DNA of 64,000 nucleotides from Closterium sp. Naga37s-1 (GCA_947471745.1 CANJKZ010000267.1:823001-887000), one strand, 5' to 3'. Counted from the stretch's first letter, positions 11,601-22,275 are shown. Notes: a model not told the origin generated them from the sequence alone. A program made the numbers and translations.

Positions 11601-14600
11601 GACTGTGCGCCTATGACTGTGCGCCTATGACTGTGCGCCTATGTCTGTGCGCCTATGACTGTGCGCCTATGACTGTGCGCCTATGACTGTGCGCCTATGT
11701 CTGTGTGACGGTGCAAGACGGCGCTCTTCATGCAGCTCGTGGAGACGGGTGCCCTGCCCCTGCGACCAGGCGTCGCGCGGTGGGTGTGGCTATACGTTCT
11801 GGTACTGTGTGACTGTGTGACTGTGTGACTGTGTTTCTGTGCGCCTATAACTGAGTGTGGCTCCACAAGAGCAAGACGGCGCTCTTCATGCAGCTTGTGG
11901 AGACCGGTGCGCTGCCGCTGCGACCAGGCGTGGCACGGTGAGTGTGGCTGTGTGGCCTTATGGCTCTCTAAACGTGCAAGTGGTTGCTCTCTTCATGCAG
12001 CTCGTGAAGATGGGTGCGCTGCCGCTGCGACCAGGCGTGGCACGGTGAGTCACAGTGACTGGGTGTGGCTGTACGTGCTGTGCAGGTATTGTGTGACTGT
12101 GTTTCTGTACTACGCCACTGTGTGACTGTGTTTCTGTACTACGCCACTGTGTGACTGTGTTTCTGTACTACGCCACTGTGTGGCTGTGCAACCACAAGCT
12201 GCATGAAGAGAAACCACAAAGGCCGCTCGCTCGCTCCCCTGCTGCACTGTGTGACTGTGTATCTCTCCATGCAGCGTCTGCTCCAGGCCTGTGTTGCGGA
12301 AGACGCACGACGCGTCTTGCGTCTTGCGTCTAGACGCAGCGTCTAGACGCAAGACGCAAGACGCGTGTTTAGACGCAAGACGCTTGGCATAAATTTTTTT
12401 GGTCTGCCCGGAAAAAAAAAAATCCCGCGGCCGAAATCGAATTTCGCGACTTCGAGGCTAAATTCAATTTCGCGCCATATGAACCCCACCCCACCCATTT
12501 CGACCCTACAAACCAGCCCCCATGCAAAATTGATACCCCCCCCCACCAAATTTGAATGCGCACCGCACTGCACCGCACAACATCTAGAAAACCGAACCTA
12601 TTGAGGCAAACTACCAAAAGGTTGGGGTGCACAAAGCCCCCATTTGTGCTCCCCATCTCTCATTTCTACCAATTCTCTTTCAAAAACCCTTTAGGGTTTT
12701 GCTAGTTCCTTTCCTTCTCGCAACCATGTCCTCCTCGCCTAGTCCCGCGTCTAGTTCCGCATCCGCGCATGACGATGCCATCGGTGAGGGCTCTTCCGCT
12801 CGTGTTTCTAAGGAAATGGACGGTATTACCAAGAATAAGAAGTATCCGAAGCACACGATCTACAAGCACTTCTTCTTTTTTAGTGATCCAAAGAAAAAGG
12901 GCGACCAAGTGGAGTGTGAGTTTTGCGGCAAGAAGTTTTCGTTCAGTCCTAGCCGTTGCCCCGAGCACCTCGCCGAGTGGCACGATCCCAACCGTCGGCG
13001 CGAGGCGGGAGTCGTTTGCGCGGATGTGCCCAATGAGATTTCGAAGGAGATTCGCGAGTTGTTCGAGGCGAAGGTTCGTGCGCGCAACAAAAAGGGGAAG
13101 GCGACGGATGCGGCGCTCAGTGCGGTGAGCAGCAAGAGCGCGGCGGGGGGAAAGCCGAAGCGCCAGCGCATGGACGATTTCTACGGCGAGGGTGGCGTCG
13201 TGGCGAAGAAGGCGGCTGACGAATCGATTGTCCTCTACCTCGCGGGGACGCGCACATCGGAGTCTCAGTGCGAGCACCCGCTCTTCCTCAACATGGTGCG
13301 AGCCGTCGCCGCCGCCGGAAAGGGATATGTCCCCCCCAAGCGGCACTACGTCGGAGGAGCCGGCCTGCTAGACTGCAAGCTGCGCATTGAGAAGGCGTTG
13401 TCGCCTGTGACGAAGTCGTGGAGGGAGACGGGCGTGACGATCTCCAGCGACATGATGCAGGACAAGAGCGGCCGCGCGCAGATGAATGTCATATGCGTCA
13501 ACGACACTGGGGCTGTCTTCGTTGAGGTGGTCGATTGCAAGGATGCGGAGGACAGATTCAGCGGCGAAGGGGATGATGGGCCAGCTTTACGACATCATGC
13601 TGCAGCTGACGGAGGAGTTGGATAAGTTGTTGGCTGGGAGGGAGTGCAAGCTGAGCAGGGTGGATAAGGATGCTGTGCGGGAGCATTTGCGGAGGCGTTG
13701 GGACGAGAGCCTGGCTTGCCCCCTCCACGTGGCAGGCCGGATCCTGAACCCGGCCAACCAGGAGGAGGGGATCTTTCTGCAGGATGCGGAGTGCACCAGG
13801 GTCATGCAGGAGTGGCTGGCGCGCCAGAAGGTCTTCGTAGACACATACTGGGGGAAGGCCCGCGGCAAGAAGGGACCGGTGCGGCCGCTGCACGAGGGGG
13901 TGACGGCCTACATCAACGGCTCAGGGGCATTCGGCACTGATACCGCGATCGGGGGGCGTAAGGATATTCAGTTGGGGAAGGGGGACATCATGCTGTGGTG
14001 GCAGTACAATGGATGGGAGTACGCTGACATGGCGCGTCTTGCGCGGCGCGCTCTTTCCCAGACCGTTTCCGCTTCCCCGTGCGAGCGTAACTGGTCTACT
14101 TGGGATGGCGTGCATACGGCGCGCAGGAACCGGCTCGGGTCGGAGAAGGTGCGCGACCTTGTGTACATCGCGCACAACTGGAATGTTGTGCACGGCTTCC
14201 ACAAGGGCGCAGATGACGCAGGGCCTAGTGGGGTGGGAAGGAAGGGGGGGGTGGTGGAGGGGAACATTGCCCCCCCTCCCCTCCCCGAGGGGTACAAGTT
14301 GGAGGAGGATGGGGAGGTGGAGGCGGACGAGAACGACGTGTGCATGGATGAGTGGGAGGGGCAGGAGGAGGAGGAGGAGGAGGAGGAGGAGGAGGAGGAG
14401 GAGGAGGAGGAGGAGGAGGAGGAGGAGGAGGAGGAGGAGGAGGAGGAGGAGGAGGAGGAGGAGGAGGAGGAGGAGGAGGAGGAGGAGGAGGAAGAGGAGG
14501 AGGCGAGCTAGGAGGCCTAGCGATGCCATGGCTGTTGAAATACTTCGTGATTGCTATTGCTAGAGTGACTTGGAAACCGAACTATGTATGATGCGGCACT

Positions 14601-17600
14601 AAGGTTGTTGTGAACTATAAGTATGGGGAAAAAGTTTTGGTACGGCGAAATGTTGACCCATATGTGACATAAGTGCATGTCCCCCACCCTCCCCATGACC
14701 CCTATAAAGTTTTTTAGGCTGCCCGAACCTTTTTTTTAGGCCTGCCCGGGTTTCCGTCTTATATGCGTCTTTCCACGTCCTAAATGCGTCTTGCGTCTAA
14801 GACGCTGCGTCTAGACGCATCCGTCTAAGACGCAAGACGCGTCTTCCGCAACATAGCTCCAGGCTGATTGCCAAGGCACTCGCACCAGCGGTGCAGGTGG
14901 CTGCTTTTGAGGCACCTGTGAGCCAGCGGTGCAGGTGGCAAGGTGGGCACATCCTCCCTGCATGAAGCTGGTGGGGCGATCGTGAGAGTCATGCTGGGCT
15001 CATGCGTGCTTACCACACCTCATATCACTGCTAACAAAAAAAAATGCAACCCCAGCCTTCCTTTTTCCCCTCTCCCCCCCCACCCTCATTGACGAGGCAC
15101 TGGCAGCGGGAGTACCGGTGGCAGTGTGCAGCACATCCAATTAGAAGGCAGTGGGGACAATGTTGGGGTGGGGGTGCTTTCTGCTCTTCACAGCACTGCA
15201 ACCCCTGCCCTCCCCTTCCCTCTTCCCCCCCAGGCTGATCGACGAGGCACTGGCAGCGGGCGTGAAAGTGGCAGTATGCAGCACATCCTCCCAACATGAA
15301 GCTGGTGGGGCGATCGTGAGAGTCATGCTGGGCTGCTGAGCCTTTACTTACCGCACCTCACATCAGGGAAACTCCCCTCCTTCTCCTCTCCACTCCCCCA
15401 CAGGCTGATCGACGAGGCACTGGCAGCGGGTGTCCGGGTGGCAGTGTGCAGCACGTCCAATGAGAAGGCGGTGGGGGCGATCATGAGAGTCATGCTGGGC
15501 TGTTGAGCCCTTACTTACTGCACCACATATCACTGCATCCCCGCCCCTCCTCTCTCTCCCCACCCCTCTCCATCCCCAGGCTCATTGACGAGGCGCTAGC
15601 AGCGGGTGTCCGGGTGGCGGTGTGCAGCACGTCGAATGAGAAGGCGGTGGGGGCGATTGTGAGAGTCATGCTGGGCGAGGAGAGGGCGCAGCACATGCGG
15701 ATATTTGCCGGGGATGTGGTTCCCAAGAAGAAGCCCGACCCGGTGAGCAGAGTGCACACATGCAGAGGGCAGACAGTTGAAACTTGAATGTATAATATAG
15801 AGATGGGGAAGGTGAGGATGGGCGAGGAGAGGGCGCAGCACATGCGGATACTCGCAGGGGACGTGGTGCCCAAGAAGAAACCCGACTCGGTGAGCAGAGT
15901 GCACACATGCTGCAGAGTGCACACATGCTGCAGAGTGCACACATGCTGCAGAGTGCACACATGCTGCAGAGTGCACACATGCTGCAGAGTGCACACATGC
16001 TGCAGAGTGCACACATGCTGCAGAGTGCAGACAGTCAGGCGTATCGTGTGTGTAGTGATGGATAAGATACGGTGCGAGCTGGGCGAGGAGGAGAGGGGCT
16101 TCAGCATGCACATGCGGATCTTTGCAGGGGATGTGGTTTTGAAGAGTGCATTCAGTGGGATGTACCATGGAGAGGGAGTGGCGGATAAGGTGGGAGGGGG
16201 GCCGAGGAGGGGGCCCGGCACATGCAAACATTCGCTGGGGATGTGGAGCTGAATCCGATATGGTGAGGCATAGGAGTGAGGCATAGGAGTGAGGCATGGG
16301 AGTGAGGCATAGGAGTGAGGCATAGGAGTGAGGCATAGGAGTGAGGCATAGGAGTGAGGCATAGGAGTGAGGCATAGGAGTGAGGCATGGGAGTGAGGCA
16401 TAGGAGTGAGGCATAGGAGTGAGGCATAGGAGTGAGGCATAGGAGTGAGGCATAGGAGTGAGGCATAGGAGTGAGGCATAGGAGTGAGGCATAGGAGTGA
16501 GGCATAGGAGTGAGGCATAGGAGTGAGGCATAGGAGTGAGGCATAGGAGTGAGGCATAGGAGTGAGGCATAGGAGTGAGGCATAGGAGTGAGGCTGCTAA
16601 CCTGAGAGGGAGCAGCGCATGTGGTCCCACTCGATCTGGTGGGCACTGGGGGTGGTGCTGACATGGAAGAGGGCGCAACGCAACAGATGCGGTGCGCACA
16701 TTTGCTGGGGATGCCGTTGGGAAGAAGGAACCTGACCTGGTGGGAAAACGAGGTGACTTTTGAGTCGACTCAAAAGTCACTTTGGGCAATGCAGGAGGGC
16801 GTAGCAACATGTGGCTCCATCCATGCGAGGTGACTTTTGAGTCGACTCAAAAGTCACTTTGGGCAATGCAGGAGGGCATAGCAACATGTGGCTCCATCCA
16901 TGCGAGGTGACTTTTGAGTCGACTTAAAAGTCACCTCAAAGGTCATTTTGAGTCGACTCAAAAGTCCCCTTGCCCCCCATGCTCCTCTTGCCCCTTCAAT
17001 TCCCCCATGCCAGGCCATCTACAACCTAGCTGCCACCACACTCATTCCCTAATCCCTGCCCCTCACCCCCCTATGCCCCACATGCCCCTGTTGCCACGCA
17101 TCAACCCCCCATGGCAGGCCATCTACAATCTCGCTGCCACCAGTCTCAATCCTCTCCATTCCATGCCCCACATGCCCCACATGCCCCACATGCCCCACAT
17201 GCCCCACATGCCCCACATGCCCCACATGCCCCACATGCCCCACATGCCCCACATGCCCCGCACACTCCGCTTGCCCTTCATGCTCCTGTGGCCATGCATC
17301 AACCCCCTCTCATGCCCCTGTGGCCATGCATCAACCCCCTCTCATGCTCCTGTGGACATGCATCTACCCCCTCTCATGCTCCTGTGGCCATGCATCAACC
17401 CCTCTCATGTTCCTGTGGCCATGCATCAACCCCTCTCATGTTCCTGTGACCATGCATCAACCCCTCTCATGTTCCTGTGGCCATGCATCAACCCCTCTCC
17501 CCCCTTGCCAGGCCATCTACAACCTCGCCGCCACCACTCTCAACCTCAACCCTGCACGGTACGTGCTCCTTGGTCTGCTTCACCCTCGCTCTCCCTGCTT

Positions 17601-18755
17601 CGGGCTTGCCTCGTGCCTCTTGCCCCTCATGCTCCTCGTGCCTCTTGCCCCTCATGCTCCTCGTGCCTCTTGCCCCTCATGCTCCTCGTGCCTTGGGTCA
17701 CATGCCACCACCCACCCACCCACCCACCCACCCACCCACCCACCCACCCACCCACCCAGCCAGAGTGACTCCATGGCACTCCATGTTTTCGCACATCTCA
17801 CATGCTATGTTGGCACATAGCATGCAGCGCCATGCCACCACCTCTCATGCGCCATGCTGTGTGCGTGGTGATTCTGGACATTGCATTCGCCGTGCCACCA
17901 CATCACACCTAATGTGCCACATCGGACACACTTCTGCCATGGCTTTAAGCCTCATATACCATGGCTTTAAGCCTCATATACCATGGCTTTAAGCCTCATA
18001 TACCATGGCTTTAAGCCTCATATACCATGGCTTTAAGCCTCATATACCATGCCCATTTCTCATAAGCCATGTTACACCTCTCAAACCTTTCTCCTTTTCC
18101 CTGCTGGCAACTGTGTGGTCATAGAGGACAGTCACATCGGCCTGACGGCTGCCAAGGCTTGAAGCCTCATCGACTGTCACATCACTGCATGTCCCTTCAA
18201 GGCTCTTATGCCATGTGACACACCTTATGTCTTTTCTCCTTGTCCCCCTGCTGGCAGCTGTGTGGTGATAGAGGACAGTCACATCGGCCTGACGGCGGCC
18301 AAGGCTTTAAGCCTCATAAGCCATGTAGCGCCTCGTGTTTCTCTGCTCTTCCCTGCTGTGTCCTGCTGGCAGCTGTGTGGTGATAGAGGACAGTCACATC
18401 GGCCTGACGGCGGCCAAGGCGGCCGGCATGACCTGTGTGGTCACCAAGAGCGGGTACTGCTGCCTCTTTCCCCCTCCTCCCTCCCTTTTTTCCCTTCGTC
18501 TGGTTTCCCTCAGACTTATCCCGTCTGCTACATTATCGCCTCGTCTACCCACCCCTGCTCTGCTTCGCTGCTCATTACAAGGGTTCTGCCATCTTGTTTC
18601 CCCGTGACATTTCCTCACCCCGTTTCCCCACCTGCTTCCCACCCACCAGCTACACGGCAGACGAGGACTTCTCAGCAGCCGATGCCGTGTTTGATGCCAT
18701 TGGTGACACTCCTGCTGATGGCTTTGACCTTCCGTTCCTCGCCTCTCTGCTGTGA
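8623..18755 (+). CDS. CBBY: CbbY-like HAD phosphatase, plastid-targeted (7 exons)
   Basis: Exons are 8623-9057, 9938-10008, 10991-11149, 15580-15742, 17512-17558, 18373-18453 and 18650-18755. All have GT-AG borders and the phases join. The first 110 or so residues are Ala/Pro/Arg-rich, like a chloroplast transit peptide. The catalytic motif ALLFDCDGVLVDTE carries the nucleophile and acid/base Asp pair of HAD enzymes. It is followed by VTWDVPLYGELLKIGGGKER, VAVCSTSNEKAV (motif II Ser), AGDVVPKKKPDP (motif III Lys) and VVIEDSHIGLTAAKAAG (motif IV acids). The order matches plant CbbY (Arabidopsis At3g48420), which removes phosphate from xylulose-1,5-bisphosphate, an inhibitor of Rubisco. All catalytic residues are present. 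Introns contain a hAT element, minisatellites and partial copies of most exons. Confidence 0.9.
9080..9320 (+). pseudogene. Two partial copies of CbbY exon 1 in intron 1
   Basis: Segments near 9125-9186 and 9255-9315 repeat the exon 1 tail (TERDGHRVSFNQAFEE, then TERGGHRVSFNQAIHE), each followed by a GT donor. They lack the DCDGV catalytic motif. Confidence 0.85.
9710..9835. repeat. CT-rich tandem repeat in CbbY intron 1
   Basis: The unit CCCTCTCTCCTCTGCTG (about 17-18 bp) recurs about five times shortly before exon 2. It may act as a pyrimidine-rich splice context, but that is conjecture. Confidence 0.7.
10285..10320. repeat. 36-bp near-perfect palindrome between 56-bp direct repeats
   Basis: Arms of 18 bp begin GTGTATGTTTTTT and meet at GAATTC with one mismatch. 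It exactly separates two 56-bp direct repeats (10229-10284 and 10321-10376) that differ at two sites. Confidence 0.88.
10472..10985 (+). pseudogene. Three partial copies of CbbY exon 3 (5' half) in tandem
   Basis: Copies at about 10472, 10647 and 10821 read MTHYFNQVGWPQAAPTEPSE and then diverge from the real exon at 10991. The repeat period is about 174 bp, including the intronic pyrimidine tract. Each copy has its own AG acceptor, but the downstream half is shifted out of the real frame. Confidence 0.87.
11226..12046 (+). pseudogene. Five partial copies of CbbY exon 3 (3' half) in intron 3
   Basis: Near 11238, 11384, 11726, 11870 and 11990 the sequence LVETGALPLRPGVAR recurs with small changes, each copy followed by GTGAGT or GTGGGT. 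These could serve as cryptic donors. Confidence 0.87.
11451..11702. repeat. 14-bp minisatellite, about 18 copies
   Basis: The unit GTGCGCCTATGACT is almost perfectly repeated. It lies between two exon 3 copies. Confidence 0.95.
12726..13625 (+). pseudogene. hAT transposase, N-terminal part (BED-type zinc finger and start of catalytic domain)
   Basis: The start codon gives MSSSPSPASSS. A BED-like zinc finger (CEFCGKKF, then CPEHLAEWH) occupies residues 55-95. A DUF659-like block follows (ALSPVTKSWRETGVTISSD, then AVFVEVVDC), which in intact relatives holds the first catalytic Asp (here the SSD). After residue 275 or so the sequence departs from the family, because the next 200 or more residues of the core are deleted. 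It cannot be catalytic alone but could bind DNA. Confidence 0.8.
13573..14511 (+). pseudogene. hAT transposase, C-terminal dimerisation part with long poly-Glu tail
   Basis: The frame reads MMGQLYDIMLQLTEELDKLL, then RRWDESLACPLHVAGRILNP, and ends with the hAT dimerisation signature ARRALSQTVSASPCERNWST and LVYIAHNWNVVH. A GAG/GGA trinucleotide array (about 14367-14505) adds some 46 glutamates before the stop. The frame is offset from the N-terminal part, consistent with an internal deletion. The array explains the very long single-residue frames seen on both strands here. Confidence 0.82.
14865..15500 (+). pseudogene. Four partial copies of CbbY exon 4 upstream of the real exon
   Basis: Copies near 14866, 15090, 15235 and 15403 read LIDEALAAGV.VAVCSTS with changes; the third and fourth add GAIVRVMLG. 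The real exon at 15580 is the fifth and the only one that reads through to KKKPDP. The first copy is split by the hAT element. Confidence 0.86.
15815..16250 (+). pseudogene. Partial copies of CbbY exon 4 (3' half) after the real exon
   Basis: A copy at about 15817-15890 reads GEERAQHMRILAGDVVPKKK and ends in GTGAGC. Weaker copies lie near 16083 and 16205. An 18-bp minisatellite (15897-16028) separates them. Confidence 0.83.
15897..16028. repeat. 18-bp minisatellite, about 7 copies
   Basis: The unit AGAGTGCACACATGCTGC is repeated without visible change. Confidence 0.95.
16260..16592. repeat. 13-bp minisatellite, about 26 copies
   Basis: The unit GTGAGGCATAGGA is repeated; a few copies read GCATGGGA instead. 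It lies within CbbY intron 4. Confidence 0.95.
16753..16968. repeat. Cluster of four GTCGAC-centred palindromes in a 77-bp tandem repeat
   Basis: Palindromes at 16753-16780, 16830-16857, 16907-16934 and 16939-16968 have arms GTGACTTTTGA or a near variant around GTCGAC. The first two are perfect over 28 bp. The spacer between them (CTTTGGGCAATGCAGGAGGG and following) is duplicated along with them. Confidence 0.9.
17005..17145 (+). pseudogene. Two partial copies of CbbY exon 5
   Basis: AGGCCATCTACAACCTAGC at 17011 and the similar site at 17117 repeat the start of the real exon (17512), encoding AIYNLAAT, and then decay. Confidence 0.82.
17165..17760. repeat. Simple repeats in CbbY introns 4 and 5 (CCCCACATG, 20-bp C-rich units, CCCA tetramer)
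   Basis: The 9-bp unit CCCCACATG runs from 17167 to 17256. Units built on CTGTGGCCATGCATCAACCC fill 17280-17500. A 20-bp unit TGCCCCTCATGCTCCTCGTG lies at about 17625-17695 and a CCCA array at 17705-17758. The 47-bp exon 5 (17512-17558) sits among them. Confidence 0.9.
17937..18050. repeat. 22-bp minisatellite, about 5 copies
   Basis: The unit ends in GGCTTTAAGCCTCATATACC. Part of it (AAGGCTTTAAGCCTCATA) recurs next to the exon 6 copy at 18300, so the satellite probably grew from that intron sequence. Confidence 0.92.
18105..18310 (+). pseudogene. Two partial copies of CbbY exon 6
   Basis: Copies at about 18108-18160 and 18258-18306 read CVVIEDSHIGLTAAKA and then leave the frame where the real exon (18373) continues AAGMTCVVTKSG. 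Each has a preceding CTGGCA-type acceptor context. Confidence 0.87.
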
Positions 18756-18760
18756 CACGC

Positions 18761-18980
18761 CTCAACACCTCCGCACATGCCTCAACACCTCCGCACATGC
18801 CTCAACACCTCCGCACATGCCTCAACACCTCCGCACATGCCTCAACACCTCCGCACATGCCTCAACACCTCCGCACATGCCTCAACACCTCCGCACATGC
18901 CTCAACACCTCCGCACATGCCTCAACACCTCCGCACATGCCTCAACACCTCCGCACATGCCTCAACACCTCCGCACATGC
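18761..18980. repeat. 20-bp minisatellite immediately after the CbbY stop codon, 11 copies
   Basis: The unit CTCAACACCTCCGCACATGC starts a few bases after the stop, so it would lie in the 3' UTR of the messenger. Confidence 0.95.
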
Positions 18981-19314
18981 CGCTTATCCACGTGCTGCTG
19001 CCCGCCTCTCAACCGCCTGATGCTCCCGCCCAGCCTTCCATTGCTCTCTCAGCACCACCTCACAGCCACATGCTGCCTATTAGATCCAATCTCCCCCTCC
19101 CTGCCTCGCTGCTGCACCGCGCCTCACAACCGCTTGCCACTTGAAAGTAGGCCATGGTGTATTGCGAGTGCAACCAGGAAAGTCAAGAGATGTGCCATAT
19201 GTATTCAGAAGCATAACAAATGAAAAAAATGATTTTTATTCCGACACAACTTCAGCATAGCAAAAACATATACCTAGTTGTTGCCTTTGTGTGATACATA
19301 AGTGAAACAGCTTA
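18981..19314. other. Intergenic stretch
   Basis: I see no gene. It runs from the 3' UTR satellite to the TIR element and becomes AT-rich after 19200, which may include the polyadenylation region. Confidence 0.4.
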
Positions 19315-20073
19315 CCGTGAGCTCCCGCCTAGAAGACCCGGGGGTCTTATCCTAAATGTGCTCAAAATGGGCTGTGGGGTCTTATCTGATGGCATAGAGT
19401 GCATAAGACCCCCGGACATTTATAAATCACACAAAAATGGATTGTAAAGACCAGTATTGAAGAATTTCAATATTTTTTTTGCGAATTCGAGTACGGCTCA
19501 AAACGCGGAATTCTATCGCCACTCTCGCTTCGCGCACATCAATCGTTGCCACCAGGGCTCATTTTTTGTTTTGACCAACCCTTACGATCAGTCTAGCACC
19601 TGTTCAAAAACCTGATTTTCAGGGTTACCCGTTGTGGAAAACCTGATGCGTCAGGGTTTTTGCATATATTAAAACGACTACCCTGAGGCATCAGTGTACC
19701 AATTCGCAAAACCCTGTTTCAGTTGTTCTTGTAACACAGCACACAATAACAAGCTCAATCATCATCATCAGACATGCCACAAGGTTGTTGCTCGTGGTCA
19801 CTGTCCTCCTCTGGCTCCGGCACTTTCTCCTTGCCTCGAATGAAACTGTATTTCTGGCCAATGGTGGCCCACCTCGTTCCAGCACACGTAAAGTCCTGCC
19901 GAAATCTACATTTTCGACAGTTGGCAAAGGGAAAATCCTGGTTCCGGGGTCGGGTGGTTAGGGGACGGGGGGGGGGGGGGGGGGGGGTGGGAGTTCGCTG
20001 GTACGCGCTTCAGGGTAAACCTCGATAAGCGGAACGGCAACCCTGAGGCGACAGTGTTCCTTAATCTTAAAAC

Positions 20074-20255
20074 ATTATAATTTTAAACACACATTGTGTT
20101 TTTTAAAATTGTGTATTGTGAAAGCGAAGCTGCTTGTACTGCACAATTGGCATCGTCGAAGCGCGCTAAACGCCCTTCTCCAACTACAAAAACCGTGGGT
20201 TGGAGCTTATTTCCCTCCACCCACGTTTCTCTATTTCAAACGGCTCACTCAACAT
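20074..20255 (+). repeat. A1 split direct repeat of the DIRS-type element
   Basis: Near-identical to A2 (25523-25705), starting ATTATAATTTT and ending CGGCTCACTCAACAT. One length change in a T run. Confidence 0.93.
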
Positions 20256-20368
20256 TTCCGCTCACGTAGTCTTTCTCTCCTTCCAAGCTGGCTAGAACAA
20301 AATCGCTTCCTAGAGGCGAGTCACCCTCGACTTTACTTAGCGACATTTTTAACTTCAATCGATCAACG

Positions 20369-21580
20369 ATGGCACCGACGACGACACTTAACAACGGGAA
20401 CTCGTCCAACCCCGCTTCCGACTCCGACCGTAACACCCGCGATTTTGCGGGCGACCGCCGTAACAAGCGCCGGGCAGAAGATGGACCGCCCGCCCCGACT
20501 GCAGTAGACGTGCTGCTGGGCGGGCTCGAGGTCAACAAAAGTGCCGACGCCCAGCAGCACCCTTCGGCCCCTGTGGCGCCAGTGGCGCCAGTGGCGCCTG
20601 TGGCACCTGCGGCGCCTGTGGCACCTGCGGCGCAAGTGGCGACGGCAGCTGGCGCGGCACACGCACCTGACGCCGAGCACACGCCAGCACCCGCGGCTGG
20701 ACCGTCGCGTCAGCGCCAGAGGAGGCGGACTGCGGTCTCCTCGTCTGACGCGACGACCGCCCCTGCACTGACGCAGGCGTTGACCCCGGACCAGGTCAAC
20801 GCGCTACTATCCCTTCTACAGCAGCAGCCCGTCAGCGTTACAGCTGCGGAAACTGCACTACCCGCTGCATCTGCGTCGGCTAAAAAAGAAAACGCGAAAA
20901 AGGAAAAAGGCACGCGAGGAGCACGTACGAACCGGCATGACAACGACGCAGCGACAGCCGCTCCCCCTGCTCCGGCGGTCGACAACGACACCGACGACTC
21001 TGAAGATGAAGCTGGTGAGGCTCCAGTCAACACTGCTAATTTTATTGGCACGGAAAACCTCCCCCCCCTTCCTTCTTCTAACCTCACCTTTTCGGCGGCG
21101 ACTTTCGTCAACGACTCCGTGCGAGAGCAAGCGGAGCTGCTGGAGGACTTGCGTGCGTACCTGCTGCACGCGGAATACAAGGCGCAGCGAGGCGACTCGG
21201 CGGGCGGACTCGAACTCATCTCACACGCGCTCAACCTCATCTCGGGGCGTTTCGAGGTGCTTCAAGTGGAGGACGCTTCCGACTTCCGCACGGCGAAACG
21301 CTTCAAACTGTACCAGCAGAAGAGCCTGCTGACCTCTCGACCCTTCAAGCAGGCGGTCGCGGATATGGCTGCAATGGACCGCGCGGCAAGTGCATACGCT
21401 CGTGTCACCCGCGGCGGAAACAACGGGCCGATGCCGTTCTTACCCAAGCGGGCCCCCCCGCCCACGGCCAATTGTCGTGGGTTTCGGGGCTCGTGCTTCC
21501 GCTGCGGCCAGCCGGGACATGTGGCAAGTGCCTGCCCTAGGAACGGGCATGGCGGCCAAGGACCCGCTCCGGTGGTGTAG
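20369..21580 (+). CDS. Gag-like protein of the DIRS-type element
   Basis: 403 codons from an ATG. The first 240 residues are Ala/Pro/Thr-rich low complexity. Residues 240-350 are helical (EQAELLEDLRAYLLHAEYKA). A single zinc knuckle CFRCGQPGHVASAC lies near the C-terminus (about 380-395), as in other retroelement nucleocapsids. The position, upstream of RT and in the same orientation, fits a DIRS-order gag. Confidence 0.85.
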   Translation: MAPTTTLNNGNSSNPASDSDRNTRDFAGDRRNKRRAEDGPPAPTAVDVLLGGLEVNKSADAQQHPSAPVAPVAPVAPVAPAAPVAPAAQVATAAGAAHAPDAEHTPAPAAGPSRQRQRRRTAVSSSDATTAPALTQALTPDQVNALLSLLQQQPVSVTAAETALPAASASAKKENAKKEKGTRGARTNRHDNDAATAAPPAPAVDNDTDDSEDEAGEAPVNTANFIGTENLPPLPSSNLTFSAATFVNDSVREQAELLEDLRAYLLHAEYKAQRGDSAGGLELISHALNLISGRFEVLQVEDASDFRTAKRFKLYQQKSLLTSRPFKQAVADMAAMDRAASAYARVTRGGNNGPMPFLPKRAPPPTANCRGFRGSCFRCGQPGHVASACPRNGHGGQGPAPVV

Positions 21581-21879
21581 GAGCGGGCCAAGGGATTAGG
21601 CGCCTTGGGCGCTAGGCACGGTGCACTCTTGAGGGCGGAAACCGTGGGCAGCCCTAGGGGTTTGCGATGGCAAGAGGCCAGCCCTAGTGAAGGGTAGTAA
21701 TAGGCTTTGGGCCTAGGATAGGGAAGGGGAACAACAACCCCTCGGTCCCATGTATTTGGCCACCCGGTGGGGTGATGAATGCTAGGAAGCATTGCAATGT
21801 GTGTTGGTTGATTTAATAAAAAGTTCCTTGATTTACTATTTTGCAAAGAGCCTCTAGACACACAGAGGAGGTGCAGAGC

Positions 21880-21893
21880 ATGAGAGAGAGAGA

Positions 21894-21975
<82 letters not shown>

Positions 21976-22076
21976 AAGACAAAGCACGGTGGACACGCAT
22001 GTCCATGGTTCAAAGCACCAGCCCACATGCACTAAAGGCATGCACAACCACGTCTTACCAAGTGGATGACAAGGCG

Positions 22077-22112
<36 letters not shown>

Positions 22113-22159
22113 GCGATGTGATGTATCGGAAAAAGGGCTAGCCACGGTGCTAGATGAGA

Positions 22160-22195
<36 letters not shown>

Positions 22196-22275
22196 GGGGG
22201 TCCAGAGAGTGACACCTACTTGCCTACCATAATCAGGGTGCCCATGGAGCAAAAAAAAAAAAAAAAAAAAAACCA
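21880..22275. repeat. GA dinucleotide array and three poly-A tracts between gag and RT frames
   Basis: An (AG)n run covers about 21884-21973. Poly-A tracts of 20-32 bases follow at about 22080, 22161 and 22251. No frame crosses this region, so the RT frame starts afresh. Confidence 0.9.

Larger units (their letters stand above)
12288..14855 (+). mobile_element. Internally deleted hAT DNA transposon in CbbY intron 3
   Basis: Inverted ends share TGTTGCGGAAGACGC and subterminal GACGC-rich repeats (12300-12385 and 14755-14850). An 8-bp target duplication GCTCCAGG flanks the element at 12280-12287 and 14856-14863. Inside, two plus-strand frames carry the N-terminal and C-terminal parts of a hAT transposase, and the catalytic middle is missing. 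It landed in a partial copy of CbbY exon 4. Confidence 0.88.
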
